Shown here: one piece after another, positions 22,497 through 30,686 of the stretch | Layout: the number at the start of each line of letters is the position of its first letter | Position numbering within the stretch: position 1 is the first letter of the stretch | Virus record (IMG/VR): IMGVR_UViG_3300044940_000618 | Coordinates: 1 to 32,574 of that record | Strand: one strand, 5' to 3' | Length of the DNA: 32,574 nucleotides | Origin: a virus | Notes under the pieces: generated by a model | What the model saw: the letters and a program-made list of their open reading frames with translations, nothing else | The model's database searches: none | Told to the model about the DNA's origin: nothing | Position numbers and translations under genes: made by a program

Positions 22497-23176
22497 ATGC
22501 TTTCATAAGATTATTATTAAAGTATTGGAATCACAAAAACTTCATAAAAGACCCTTTAACAACATTTATAGGGCTAATGCTTGCACTAGTTGCTACCTAC
22601 TTTTTTTATGAAGGCAAAATTGATTTTACTCAATACTTAGAAGCCTTGGGCTTGTTCTTGGCTCTGTGCGGTATTAATCTTTCTAATCATAATAAATTAA
22701 GCATAAAAGGTGTAGCTATAGTTGTACTACTATTATCAGGTACAATAGGTTGCCAAAAACCTCCTTCCACAACACATACTTTACAGGTATTAGACAGCAC
22801 TTACCATACCTTTAAAATAGTGGTAGACACTATCAATGTGAAGGGAGATACTATTAAATTATATTATGAAAATCCTTGCCCAAATCTCTCAAAAATCGAA
22901 CCCAAATTAATTAAAAGAAAAGCAAATAATACAAGTTTAACTGTGAAAAGAGATTCAACCGGATCTATAGAAATAGATTGCGGAACAGCTAGCTATGAAG
23001 CATATATTAAATATCAACAAAAAACTATACATAATCTAAGGCAAATAATTGATAAAAAGCAAGATGTAGTGCTACAAAGGTACACTGCATGGTACGATAT
23101 AGCTGCTAGGTGGATATCAGTTATATGCATAAGCATAGCATTATTGATTTTGATTTTAAAATTTAAACCCTTTTAA
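22493..23176 (+). CDS. Multi-pass membrane protein, candidate holin-spanin fusion
   Basis: This 227-residue protein has four hydrophobic segments. Two near the N-terminus (about 24-38 and 48-62) fit a two-helix holin. The third (about 73-86) ends in LSGTIGC87, a relaxed lipobox. A hydrophilic domain (88-205) follows, then a C-terminal transmembrane helix (about 206-222). Lipoprotein anchor, periplasmic domain and terminal helix together match the plan of unimolecular spanins. The alternative is an ordinary phage membrane protein of unknown role. It is coupled to the DUF5675-like gene. Confidence 0.55.
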   Translation: MNAFIRLLLKYWNHKNFIKDPLTTFIGLMLALVATYFFYEGKIDFTQYLEALGLFLALCGINLSNHNKLSIKGVAIVVLLLSGTIGCQKPPSTTHTLQVLDSTYHTFKIVVDTINVKGDTIKLYYENPCPNLSKIEPKLIKRKANNTSLTVKRDSTGSIEIDCGTASYEAYIKYQQKTIHNLRQIIDKKQDVVLQRYTAWYDIAARWISVICISIALLILILKFKPF

Positions 23177-23180
23177 TACC

Positions 23181-23429
23181 ATGGCACAAAAAAATACTAA
23201 AAATATAGGTGAAGATAAACCTACTTTAAATACTGAGGCCAAAGACCTCTTTGACAAATTCCCTGCATGTAAAAAACTTTACAGAATACCTACCGGTGAG
23301 TTTTTTACAGAAGAAAATATGGCTCTTTACAATGAGCGAGACAGAAATAAGATTGAGATCTTCAAAAGAGAAGATTTCTATACTGTAGCACAAGAAGTAG
23401 TAAATACACAAGAAACATCTGCAGAATAA
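23181..23429 (+). CDS. Hypothetical protein upstream of sheath
   Basis: This 82-residue hydrophilic protein, with KLYRIPTGEFFTEENMALYNERDRN-like content in its middle, has no membrane segment. Small proteins of this type precede the sheath gene in Mu-like phages (gp38 position) but their role is unknown. It ends 4 bp before the sheath ATG. Confidence 0.7.
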   Translation: MAQKNTKNIGEDKPTLNTEAKDLFDKFPACKKLYRIPTGEFFTEENMALYNERDRNKIEIFKREDFYTVAQEVVNTQETSAE

Positions 23430-23433
23430 AAAA

Positions 23434-24690
23434 ATGGCAAACGTAAAAGGAATTATTATAAGAAAAGAAACACCACCTAGTGGTGTAGCCAATACACCTG
23501 ACGGAACGTCTGGCTTTATTTGTAACGGAGTGGCTGTGCCTGGAAAGCTAGAGATTGGTAAGGTATACAAGCTTAAAAGCTTAAGAGATGCTCAATTGTT
23601 AGGTATAGATGAAGATTATGATACTGTTAATAAGGTACTGGTTCATTATCATATCAAAGAGTTTTATATACAAACAGCTCAGACTCCTGGACTACCTCTA
23701 TACATAATGATAGTGCCACAAACTGTAACACTCCCTGCGATGGTAGAAGACACTACCGGTATCTATGGCAAGAAATTGCTAAACGAGGCTAAGTCTGAAA
23801 TAAGATTATTAGGATTTGGATATAACCCAGTTTCATACTCACCCACTATTCTTAATGGCATAGATGCAGATGTATTGTCTGCTATTCCAAAAGCACAATT
23901 ATTAGCTGATTGGGCATTTTCAAACTCTATGCCCATCAATATATTTATTGAGGGCAAATCGGCTACCGGTACACCTACTTCATTGGCTAATCTTAGATAT
24001 ACAGGAGCGAATTCTGCGCCAAAAGTATCTGTAGTGATAGCACAAGATGGAGATGTAGCTGATAGAGATGCCTTGTTTGCTAGGCACGCTAGTATAGGTA
24101 CAGTGCTTGGAGCTGTAGCAGCCAGAGCAGTCAATGAAAACATAGGATGGGTACAGGTAGGCAATATCTTAGACCCTGCGAGGGGGAGGTTCATGAATCC
24201 TAGACTATCTGGTGGGCAGACCATAGATTCAGTAAAAGAACATTGGCAGACTCTCGAAGACAAAGGCTATATATTCCTTCAAACATACGCAAACATAGAT
24301 GGTGTGTATTTTAACGGTGACCCAACTTGTGTGCAGCCAGAAGTTGATTCTAATGGTAATATAAACGAAAACTCTGTGAGCTATGGGCGCACAATAGACA
24401 AAGCAGCTAGAGAAGTTTATGCCGCTCTTATACTGTCTGTGAAATCTCCACAGCCCGTAGACCCTGCTACCGGCAAGCTGCCTAGTGGTGTAGTGGGGTA
24501 CTTCAAAGGACTTGCAGAAAATAGAATAGATGCAGCTATGTCGGGTGAAATAAGTGGAAGGTCTGTATTCATTGACCCTGACAGTAATCTTGTAACCGCA
24601 CCTAAGACACTCAATTGTGGTGTATCAGTAGTGCCATTTGGCAGTGCAGACACCATATCCGTAAACCTAGCACTTAAATCAACACTATAA
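23434..24690 (+). CDS. Tail sheath protein (DUF2586-like)
   Basis: The 418-residue protein is the contractile sheath subunit. It has a beta-rich N-terminus (GTSGFICNGVAVPGKLEIGK), a Rossmann-like middle (PINIFIEGKS; APKVSVVIAQDGD) and a C-terminal part with GYIFLQTYANIDGVYFNGD and RSVFIDPDSN. Its presence together with a tube protein next to it shows the phage is a myovirus. Confidence 0.92.
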   Translation: MANVKGIIIRKETPPSGVANTPDGTSGFICNGVAVPGKLEIGKVYKLKSLRDAQLLGIDEDYDTVNKVLVHYHIKEFYIQTAQTPGLPLYIMIVPQTVTLPAMVEDTTGIYGKKLLNEAKSEIRLLGFGYNPVSYSPTILNGIDADVLSAIPKAQLLADWAFSNSMPINIFIEGKSATGTPTSLANLRYTGANSAPKVSVVIAQDGDVADRDALFARHASIGTVLGAVAARAVNENIGWVQVGNILDPARGRFMNPRLSGGQTIDSVKEHWQTLEDKGYIFLQTYANIDGVYFNGDPTCVQPEVDSNGNINENSVSYGRTIDKAAREVYAALILSVKSPQPVDPATGKLPSGVVGYFKGLAENRIDAAMSGEISGRSVFIDPDSNLVTAPKTLNCGVSVVPFGSADTISVNLALKSTL

Positions 24691-24692
24691 AA

Positions 24693-25118
24693 ATGGCACT
24701 TATTAATGTAAATAAAAAAGCGTATGACCATGGTGATATTACGCTAACATTCTTAGGAAACCAACCTATAAATTTCTTCATGATAGAGTATGGTGATGAG
24801 CAAGAACACCAACTTAATCACGGAAGAGGAAACGAACCCCATAGTTACAGTACAGGTAAAATAACCTATAACTGTAAGCTTGGTTTAGGTATGGACGAGG
24901 TAGTGGCTGTGCAAAATGCTGCTCCCGGTAGAGACCTTAAAAAGATAAAGCCCTTTGATATAATTGTTACTTACCTCAATGAAGACCAACAACTTGTTGT
25001 AGATAGAGTAACTGTGAAATTCAAAGGAGCAGGCAGAAAATCTTCTTCCGGAGACATGAATATTCAACAAGAATTTGAAATGCTGTGTCTCGGAATCAAA
25101 TACAATGTACCATTTTAA
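24693..25118 (+). CDS. Tail tube protein
   Basis: This 141-residue beta-rich protein directly follows the sheath (2-bp gap), the standard sheath-tube order. Its pattern (ITLTFLGNQPINFFMIEYGDE, then RVTVKFKGAGRK) fits a tube subunit of the Mu gpM kind. Identification rests on size, composition and position. Confidence 0.8.
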   Translation: MALINVNKKAYDHGDITLTFLGNQPINFFMIEYGDEQEHQLNHGRGNEPHSYSTGKITYNCKLGLGMDEVVAVQNAAPGRDLKKIKPFDIIVTYLNEDQQLVVDRVTVKFKGAGRKSSSGDMNIQQEFEMLCLGIKYNVPF

Positions 25119-25142
25119 AAAACTTTTAAATACTTTATAACA

Positions 25143-25481
25143 ATGTCAACAAAATCAATATTGCCTAACGGTGTAACTCCTGAAATGATAGATGATTGGA
25201 AAAAACAGTATGGTGGTTGTAGACTTATTATTATTACAGACAAAGAAAATCCAAACACTACATACAGATTTGTTTGTAGAGACCCATTGCCAAGGCAAGC
25301 CATATCCATGGCATACAAATTCATTGACAAAGATTTGTTTAAGTTTAGTGAAACTTTGGTTAAAAATGCTTGGCTAGGTGGGGATGAAATAATAAAAGAA
25401 AGACCTGAATATATTATGAGTGCTGGCGCTAAGGTCGCTGAGCTGCTTGATAAGTCAGAAGCCGAGATGATAAATTTGTAG
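25143..25481 (+). CDS. Tail assembly chaperone, short frame-0 product
   Basis: The 112-residue protein follows the tube gene and ends at a TAG (25479-25481) immediately behind a slippery heptamer. This is the position and size of the G/gp41-type chaperone. The helical C-terminus (SAGAKVAELLDKSEAEMINL) is typical. It would keep tape-measure protein soluble together with the frameshifted longer form. Confidence 0.85.
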   Translation: MSTKSILPNGVTPEMIDDWKKQYGGCRLIIITDKENPNTTYRFVCRDPLPRQAISMAYKFIDKDLFKFSETLVKNAWLGGDEIIKERPEYIMSAGAKVAELLDKSEAEMINL

Positions 25482-25648
25482 AAAACTACCCTTCTGAGCT
25501 CAGTTGGGTGGAAGAACGAGACGCCTTAATAAGTTTTATATTCAAAATACCTTTCCCTGAATTACTTCCTGATGATGTTTGGATACGCAAGTATAAACAA
25601 ATAGAATGGTTAGGGGAAAAAGGACTGCTAAAAAGAAATATAGATTAA
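25143..25648 (+). CDS. Tail assembly chaperone, -1 frameshift product
   Basis: Slippage at 25472-25478 joins codon 112 to a -1 frame that continues VENYPSELSWVEERDALISF and ends at TAA 25646-25648, giving 168 residues (112 plus 56). The -1 frame is open from 25454 and has no own start codon, so it is reached only by frameshifting. This matches the conserved G/GT (Mu 41/42) mechanism of tailed phages. Confidence 0.82.
25472..25478 (+). other. -1 ribosomal frameshift site A AAT TTG
   Basis: The heptamer A AAT TTG obeys the X XXY YYZ rule and is followed at once by the frame-0 stop TAG, which can further promote slippage. It connects the two overlapping chaperone frames. Confidence 0.85.
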
Positions 25649-25694
25649 CATTTTACTATTACATCTGAAAAGGTAGAATAGTTTTTTTAAAAAA

Positions 25695-26345
25695 ATGGCA
25701 AAATATACGGTAGAGTCATATACTAGATTGCAAGCAGCTTTTAATATGCTGGTACCTAACCTTAATTACTTGCCCGGAGTATTGGCAAATAATGCGCTTA
25801 ATATACAGGTAAACCAAACTGATGTTGCCCTTAAAAAAAACAAAATTAAAATAAGACCCGATGAGGTTTATGATAAAAGTAGAAGGGCAGAATTCGAACT
25901 AAAATCTGAATATGCAATTAACCCTACTTTTGATGAAATAATAGTATCTTCAGATAATACAACCTATTATTTCCCATTAGACCCACTAGTAGATGTATCA
26001 TTCAAAAATGAAGTAATAACTACACCCATTACGGGTGGTAGAGATATCATAGAGTTAGTTGGTGAGTCTAATCCATCTATAAGGATAAGAGGTATACTAT
26101 GGGAGGGCACAGGTCTCTATCCAAAAAAATCTGTAAAGGAATTGCTCAGTATTTTTAGGGAGAAAAAAACACTGGAAGTATCTAGTTATTTATTCAATGT
26201 GTATGGTATTGACACAATATTCATAGAAGAAGTAGCACTACCAAGTATGGTAGGATTTGAAGACACACAACCCTTTGAAATCTCGGCATTTGGATACAAA
26301 CCCATAGAGTTAGAAATAACAGAAAACCCAACCAAAAACTTCTAA
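25695..26345 (+). CDS. DUF6046-like baseplate/tail protein
   Basis: The 216-residue protein has a beta-rich core with PLDPLVDVSFKNEVITTP, GGRDIIELVGESNPSIRIRG and GIDTIFIEEVALPSMVG. It resembles Bacteroidota phage proteins of the DUF6046 type and lies where the tape measure would normally follow the chaperone. It probably links tube and baseplate hub, comparable in place to Mu gp43/gp53-like LysM partners. Confidence 0.65.
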   Translation: MAKYTVESYTRLQAAFNMLVPNLNYLPGVLANNALNIQVNQTDVALKKNKIKIRPDEVYDKSRRAEFELKSEYAINPTFDEIIVSSDNTTYYFPLDPLVDVSFKNEVITTPITGGRDIIELVGESNPSIRIRGILWEGTGLYPKKSVKELLSIFREKKTLEVSSYLFNVYGIDTIFIEEVALPSMVGFEDTQPFEISAFGYKPIELEITENPTKNF

Positions 26346-26347
26346 AT

Positions 26348-27352
26348 ATGAAAAATCTTGTATATATGTATGCACTGTCTTGTCTTATTAGTTTTCAAAA
26401 CATAGCTCTAGGAAGAACTATCAAAATAAGAGAGGTGGCTACTGTTAGTATTAAAAAAGGATTACAAAACTTGGTAAATACCAGCACCATTGTACTGCCC
26501 AAAAACCTTTTAATCCCTCCAGATAAAAAAATTACAGACTTATTTAACATTGGTGACAAAGTAACCATAGAGCTAGGCTATAATCAAGTATTGAACACAG
26601 AGTTTATTGGCTATATCAGAAGTGTTAAACACGATATACCTTTGGTAATAGAGTGCGAAGACGAAATGTTCAATCTCAAACAAATAACACTAAAATCGAA
26701 AGCATTTAAAAAGGCAACTTTAAAAACAATTATTGACTATGTTCTTGCTGATACTCCATACAAAGCTGAGATAATTGATACCACCGTAGATGATTTTGTG
26801 ATAGATAACAATGTTAGTGTAGCATTGGTATTCCAATATTTAAAAGAAAAATTGGGTATTACATTTAGCTTTAACAATAGAGGAGTATTGGTATGTGGGT
26901 TTCCTTACTCCTTTGACCCACAAAACAATGTTTATATTGCTGATTTTGAGCAAAATATAGCGAGTTCTAACCTTGAGTACAAAAACAAAGATGAGGTAAA
27001 TATCAAGTTGATAGGGATAAGCCATCAAAAAGGAAAAAAACCAATTCGATATGAATATAATCCTAGTAATGCACTGGCAAAAGAAGCAGAAACAAGGACA
27101 TTAAATTTTAACAATTTATCAGAATCTGAACTCAAAGAAAAGGTAAAAGAACAATATAAAAGAATACAATCTGATGGCTATAAAGGAAGTATTACCCTTT
27201 TTGGACTCCCATTTGTAGAACCTTTTGAAGCCATTAAACTCAGACACAAGGTCTATCCCGATAGAGAAGGATTGTATTTGGTCAACGATGTTAATGTGAC
27301 ATTTAACAATGTAGGATATAGACGAGAGCTTGTGCTAGGTAAAAAAATATAG
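26348..27352 (+). CDS. Baseplate hub protein (late control D / Mu gpP-like)
   Basis: This 334-residue protein has the layout of gpD/gp44-type hubs: an N-terminal beta barrel (FNIGDKVTIELGYN...EFIGYIRSVKHDIPLVIECED, about 64-104), a middle domain with LKTIIDYVLADTPYKAEI and VALVFQYLKEKLGITFSF, and a C-terminal DREGLYLVNDVNVTFNNVGYRRE. It lies before the spike gene, the usual order. Confidence 0.85.
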   Translation: MKNLVYMYALSCLISFQNIALGRTIKIREVATVSIKKGLQNLVNTSTIVLPKNLLIPPDKKITDLFNIGDKVTIELGYNQVLNTEFIGYIRSVKHDIPLVIECEDEMFNLKQITLKSKAFKKATLKTIIDYVLADTPYKAEIIDTTVDDFVIDNNVSVALVFQYLKEKLGITFSFNNRGVLVCGFPYSFDPQNNVYIADFEQNIASSNLEYKNKDEVNIKLIGISHQKGKKPIRYEYNPSNALAKEAETRTLNFNNLSESELKEKVKEQYKRIQSDGYKGSITLFGLPFVEPFEAIKLRHKVYPDREGLYLVNDVNVTFNNVGYRRELVLGKKI

Positions 27353-27356
27353 TTAT

Positions 27357-27986
27357 ATGAAAGAGCTTGATATTTTACAAATAATATTTAACAGTATAGT
27401 AAAAAAACTGCCTATTCAATGCCAATATGCAGTGATAAAGTCTATAGATAAAGAAAAACATTTATGTGATTGTACCATATTGGAAAACGATAGTTTGCTT
27501 CCGGATGTACAATTAACAGCTGTAGCAGAGTTACAAGATAGTCATATAATTGTATATCCTAAAATAGGAAGTACAGTAATGGTTGCTATTATTAACAATA
27601 ACAAATCCGATGCTTATATTACTAAGGTGAGTGAGTGGGATGATATAGAGATAATGAGTGGTGATTTTAAAATGATTTTAAACAAGGATGCAGTCAATGT
27701 AAAAGTTGATAAATCTAGTTTTGTGTTAGACAAAAGTGGGGAGGTTACTATTAATGATGGGTCTAAAGGAGGACTTATCATCTGGAGTAAATTGAAAGCA
27801 GATATAGAGAAAATAACAGATTTCTTGACAACTTTCAAAACCAGTTTGCAGACTCCGGTAACTGAGCCTGGTAACGGAGCTCCTTCAGCTTTTCAAGCGG
27901 CATTAGCAAGCTCTCTAGCACCAAAACTCATGCCTCAATTATTAGATTCAGAAATAATAAACGACAAAATAACACACGGTGTATGA
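27357..27986 (+). CDS. Baseplate spike / assembly protein V-like
   Basis: The 209-residue protein has an OB-fold-like N-terminal part (about 20-90; AVIKSIDKEKHLCDCTILEN, IIVYPKIGSTVMVAIINN) and a repetitive beta stretch (about 95-145, SGDFKMILNKDAVNVKVDKS) like the needle of gpV/gp45 spikes. A Pro/Ala/Ser-rich tail ends the protein. It overlaps the wedge gene by ATGA. Confidence 0.75.
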   Translation: MKELDILQIIFNSIVKKLPIQCQYAVIKSIDKEKHLCDCTILENDSLLPDVQLTAVAELQDSHIIVYPKIGSTVMVAIINNNKSDAYITKVSEWDDIEIMSGDFKMILNKDAVNVKVDKSSFVLDKSGEVTINDGSKGGLIIWSKLKADIEKITDFLTTFKTSLQTPVTEPGNGAPSAFQAALASSLAPKLMPQLLDSEIINDKITHGV

Positions 27987-28282
27987 GGTTTATTGATTTT
28001 GTTTTAGATGCTTTTTTTGACCTGAAGATAGAAAATGGAGACATAGCAGTAGCTAATAGTAACCAGCAAGATATTGAGCTTATTTTAATGCTTGAGAAGG
28101 GAGAGTTAAAGCAACATCCTCTACTAGGAGTAGGCTTGACCAAATACTTAAAGAGTCCCAAAAACAATACTTCACAGTTAGAAAGAGAAGTAAGAGTAAA
28201 CCTGGAACTAGATGGCTTTAAAGTAAACGATGTAGACTTTGTAAATGGATTAGAAAACATAGATATAGACGCAGATAGATAA
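27983..28282 (+). CDS. Baseplate wedge protein, gp25/Mu gp46-like
   Basis: This 99-residue protein matches the gp25-like wedge pattern: LKIENGDIAVANSNQQDIEL, then LEKGELKQHPLLGVGLTKYL (about 14-56). It organises the baseplate ring. Both ends overlap neighbouring genes, indicating translational coupling. Confidence 0.82.
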   Translation: MRFIDFVLDAFFDLKIENGDIAVANSNQQDIELILMLEKGELKQHPLLGVGLTKYLKSPKNNTSQLEREVRVNLELDGFKVNDVDFVNGLENIDIDADR

Positions 28283-28569
28283 TGAATAAGACTACAATCA
28301 TATCCAATGGACAGACACTAGCAGACATTGCAGTACAAGAGCAAGGTTCTGTAGAGGCTATCTTTGATATAGCAGTCCTAAATGGATTAGAGAGTATTAC
28401 TACAAATCTTATTACTGGACAGGTTTTAATATTACCTAGTGTACCATCTATAAAAGCAATTGCAGACTATTTTCGCAATAAAAACATACGAGTAAACACA
28501 GGCACTACGCCTACACAGCTAGTGCCTGTGAGCATATTTGACAACACATTTGACGACACCTTTGAATAA
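28282..28569 (+). CDS. LysM-domain tail protein (gpX-like)
   Basis: The 95-residue protein has an N-terminal LysM-like domain (about 5-52: ISNGQTLADIAVQEQGS ... NLITGQVLILP) and an acidic tail. Small LysM proteins such as P2 gpX act in tail or hub assembly by binding peptidoglycan or hub proteins. It overlaps the wedge gene by one base. Confidence 0.75.
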   Translation: MNKTTIISNGQTLADIAVQEQGSVEAIFDIAVLNGLESITTNLITGQVLILPSVPSIKAIADYFRNKNIRVNTGTTPTQLVPVSIFDNTFDDTFE

Positions 28570-28577
28570 AAAATAAT

Positions 28578-30332
28578 ATGCCAGTACAGACAGACAACGA
28601 GATATACGCACGTGCAGAACAAATCAGTAACGAGATCAATGAACGTGCCAATACCAAGACAAGAGTAGGCTCGCTTTTTAGAGACATTTGGGAAAGTGTG
28701 CTTAATAGATTACAGGCTAAAGCCAATAGCACAGATGTAGCTAATGCTCTTTCAACTAAGGCAGATATAGTTTATGTAGATACGGCAGTAGCAGATTTGG
28801 TTTCGGAATCAAGTCTTAGTCAGACACTTTTAGACTATGTGACCGAGCAAGTGTTTGAGGAAACTACTAATACTATTGCAAGTAATCTTATAACAGAAGC
28901 ACAAATAAGGCAGGCTGCCGATACAGCCCTGCAAGATGCTATTGCAGCAGAAGAACAGGCTAGGATAGCTGCCGATACAGCCCTGCAAGATGCTATTGCA
29001 GCAGAAGAACAAGCTAGGATAGCTGCCGATACAGCCCTACAAGATGCGATAGATGCCTTTAATGGCACTTCCTACACTTTTGAAAATGGTGTTCAAGAAA
29101 ACGCAGGAGTAGTTAGTTTAGGAGGTAATTTAGACAATGAAATAAGATTTGAAGGATATTGGGGTTTTAGTTTTTTATCTCCTAACAATTATCTATCGTA
29201 CATAGACAGTGAAAATATACATTTTTTTGGTATTAATGGAGATTATTTAAGGATTGGTTCAGAAAAAATTTATGCTAATGGAATAGATTATATGTTTTCT
29301 AACAACATGGATTCAGGTAATTTAGTTACTGATACATGGATACAAAATAATCCACCTGATTTACAACAAGTAATAGATAATGGTGGAGGTACTTGGTTTA
29401 CTAATTCTGGATTTATATCTTTTATTGATACTAATACTATAAATACATTGAGTATCAGTCCTGATTCTTTATTTTTTACATTTGGAGATACTTTTAGAAT
29501 AGGACATAATGGAAATGGAATTGGATTTGAGGTAAACAGTTTTCCATATACTTTATCTAATAATATAGACCCTGGTAATTTAATAACAGATAATTGGTTT
29601 TATAATAATCAATTTAGTTTACAAGATATTTTATCAAACAATGGCTTTAGTAATTACACTTTTGACCCTTTTATGAATGCTGGAAATGTTGTAACTGATA
29701 CTTGGGTTAATAATAATCCACCTAGTTTACAATATATTTTATCAAGCGGTGGGTTTAGTAATTACAGTTTTGACCCTAATATGGATTCAGGTAATGTTAT
29801 AACAAATACATGGTTTTATAATAATCTTCCTTCAGTAAATTCTATAACCGCTGGAACATTAGAAGTAGATTATTTAGAAGTTAATCAAAATAGAATATAT
29901 TTTAATAATTTATTAGGTGAATTACAAATTGATACTGATAAAATTGAAGCAGGTTCTTTAGGTTTGGTTATTAATTTTAATGATAAAGAAATTTATACTA
30001 ATAATAACAATTTTGTAAAATTATCTTTTAATAATGCGGCTTTAAAGAGAAATGGACAATCACCTCAACCTATTAATAGCGTAAAATGGGATGAATGTGA
30101 GTTAGTTGGTTCTGAATATGATTCTATTAATGATATAGAAACAGAAATACCTATGCTTAGATGGTCAGTAAGAAATTTTATAAATGGTATAGGTAGAGAA
30201 TATTTAGGAATACCCAATATAAATAGGGTAGAACCTCCAGCTGATGGAAATAATTATATTTTTTATGTAGAAGGAGGAGCTTTAAAAATAAAAGGACCTT
30301 CTGGTACAATTACAACTTTAGCAGTAGAATAA
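28578..30332 (+). CDS. Tail-fibre-like protein with two repeat types
   Basis: This 584-residue protein begins with a helical segment that I associate with Bacteroidota phage tail fibres (NEIYARAEQISNEINER; GSLFRDIWESVLNRL), continues with an Ala-rich coiled coil (about 112-160) containing an 18-residue repeat, and then a long Asn/Tyr-rich beta region (about 165-520) with four copies of a GN(L/V)(V/I)T(D/N)(T/N)W motif. A C-terminal piece with IFYVEGGALKIKGPSG ends it. From about 29090 the DNA becomes clearly more AT-rich and codon choice shifts, suggesting a swapped module. Its location between LysM and baseplate J genes is atypical for a fibre. Confidence 0.75.
   Translation: MPVQTDNEIYARAEQISNEINERANTKTRVGSLFRDIWESVLNRLQAKANSTDVANALSTKADIVYVDTAVADLVSESSLSQTLLDYVTEQVFEETTNTIASNLITEAQIRQAADTALQDAIAAEEQARIAADTALQDAIAAEEQARIAADTALQDAIDAFNGTSYTFENGVQENAGVVSLGGNLDNEIRFEGYWGFSFLSPNNYLSYIDSENIHFFGINGDYLRIGSEKIYANGIDYMFSNNMDSGNLVTDTWIQNNPPDLQQVIDNGGGTWFTNSGFISFIDTNTINTLSISPDSLFFTFGDTFRIGHNGNGIGFEVNSFPYTLSNNIDPGNLITDNWFYNNQFSLQDILSNNGFSNYTFDPFMNAGNVVTDTWVNNNPPSLQYILSSGGFSNYSFDPNMDSGNVITNTWFYNNLPSVNSITAGTLEVDYLEVNQNRIYFNNLLGELQIDTDKIEAGSLGLVINFNDKEIYTNNNNFVKLSFNNAALKRNGQSPQPINSVKWDECELVGSEYDSINDIETEIPMLRWSVRNFINGIGREYLGIPNINRVEPPADGNNYIFYVEGGALKIKGPSGTITTLAVE
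28914..29051 (+). repeat. 54-bp tandem repeat in the fibre coiled coil
   Basis: Units start at 28914, 28968 and 29022 (last copy partial, 30 bp). Each encodes AADTALQDAIAAEEQARI, and copies 1 and 2 are nearly identical in DNA. The low divergence indicates recent duplication, probably altering fibre length. Confidence 0.92.
29304..29837 (+). repeat. Four degenerate 20-28 residue repeats in the fibre
   Basis: Starting at residues 243, 329, 366 and 401, segments such as NMDSGNLVTDTWIQNNPP, NIDPGNLITDNWFYNN and NMDSGNVITNTWFYNN recur, usually followed by a DLQQVIDNGG/SLQDILSNNG-type stretch. They look like a repeating beta/turn unit of a fibre shaft. Confidence 0.8.
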
Positions 30333-30359
30333 AATTTTAACCATTAAACACTTATAATT

Positions 30360-30674
30360 ATGTTAAACTTAAAAGAAGAAAAAACAGTAACACAAAGAAT
30401 AGTAAAAATTCAATATCAATCAAGTCCACAAAGTAAACAAATTGGTCTTGGTGTAGAATCAGTAGATAAGGCTACAGGTGAAAGTTTAGGAGTTTCCAAA
30501 CCAATCAGAGTCGCATTAAAACGCTCTAGTCAAGACAAATTCTTGGCTGAGATAGCATTACAAGGTAAAGCTCCTGTATCAAAAGAAATAACTTTAGATG
30601 AATTTGAAACTATATCTGATAATCCAAAAGATTTAGTTCCTTTCTTAGAAAAATATGTATTACCAATTATTTAA
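30360..30674 (+). CDS. Small AT-rich protein following the fibre
   Basis: The 104-residue protein has strongly charged ends and a middle with GLGVESVDKATGESLGVSK. It shares the high AT content and codon style of the fibre gene just upstream, so the two probably moved together. It could be a fibre chaperone or accessory protein, but no motif shows this. Confidence 0.65.
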   Translation: MLNLKEEKTVTQRIVKIQYQSSPQSKQIGLGVESVDKATGESLGVSKPIRVALKRSSQDKFLAEIALQGKAPVSKEITLDEFETISDNPKDLVPFLEKYVLPII

Positions 30675-30686
30675 TAACCAAAAACA

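Noticed and set aside
23763-24263. 166-residue open frame on the minus strand
   Set aside because: Lies wholly inside the tail sheath gene in antisense; composition follows the sheath codons and no domain is visible.
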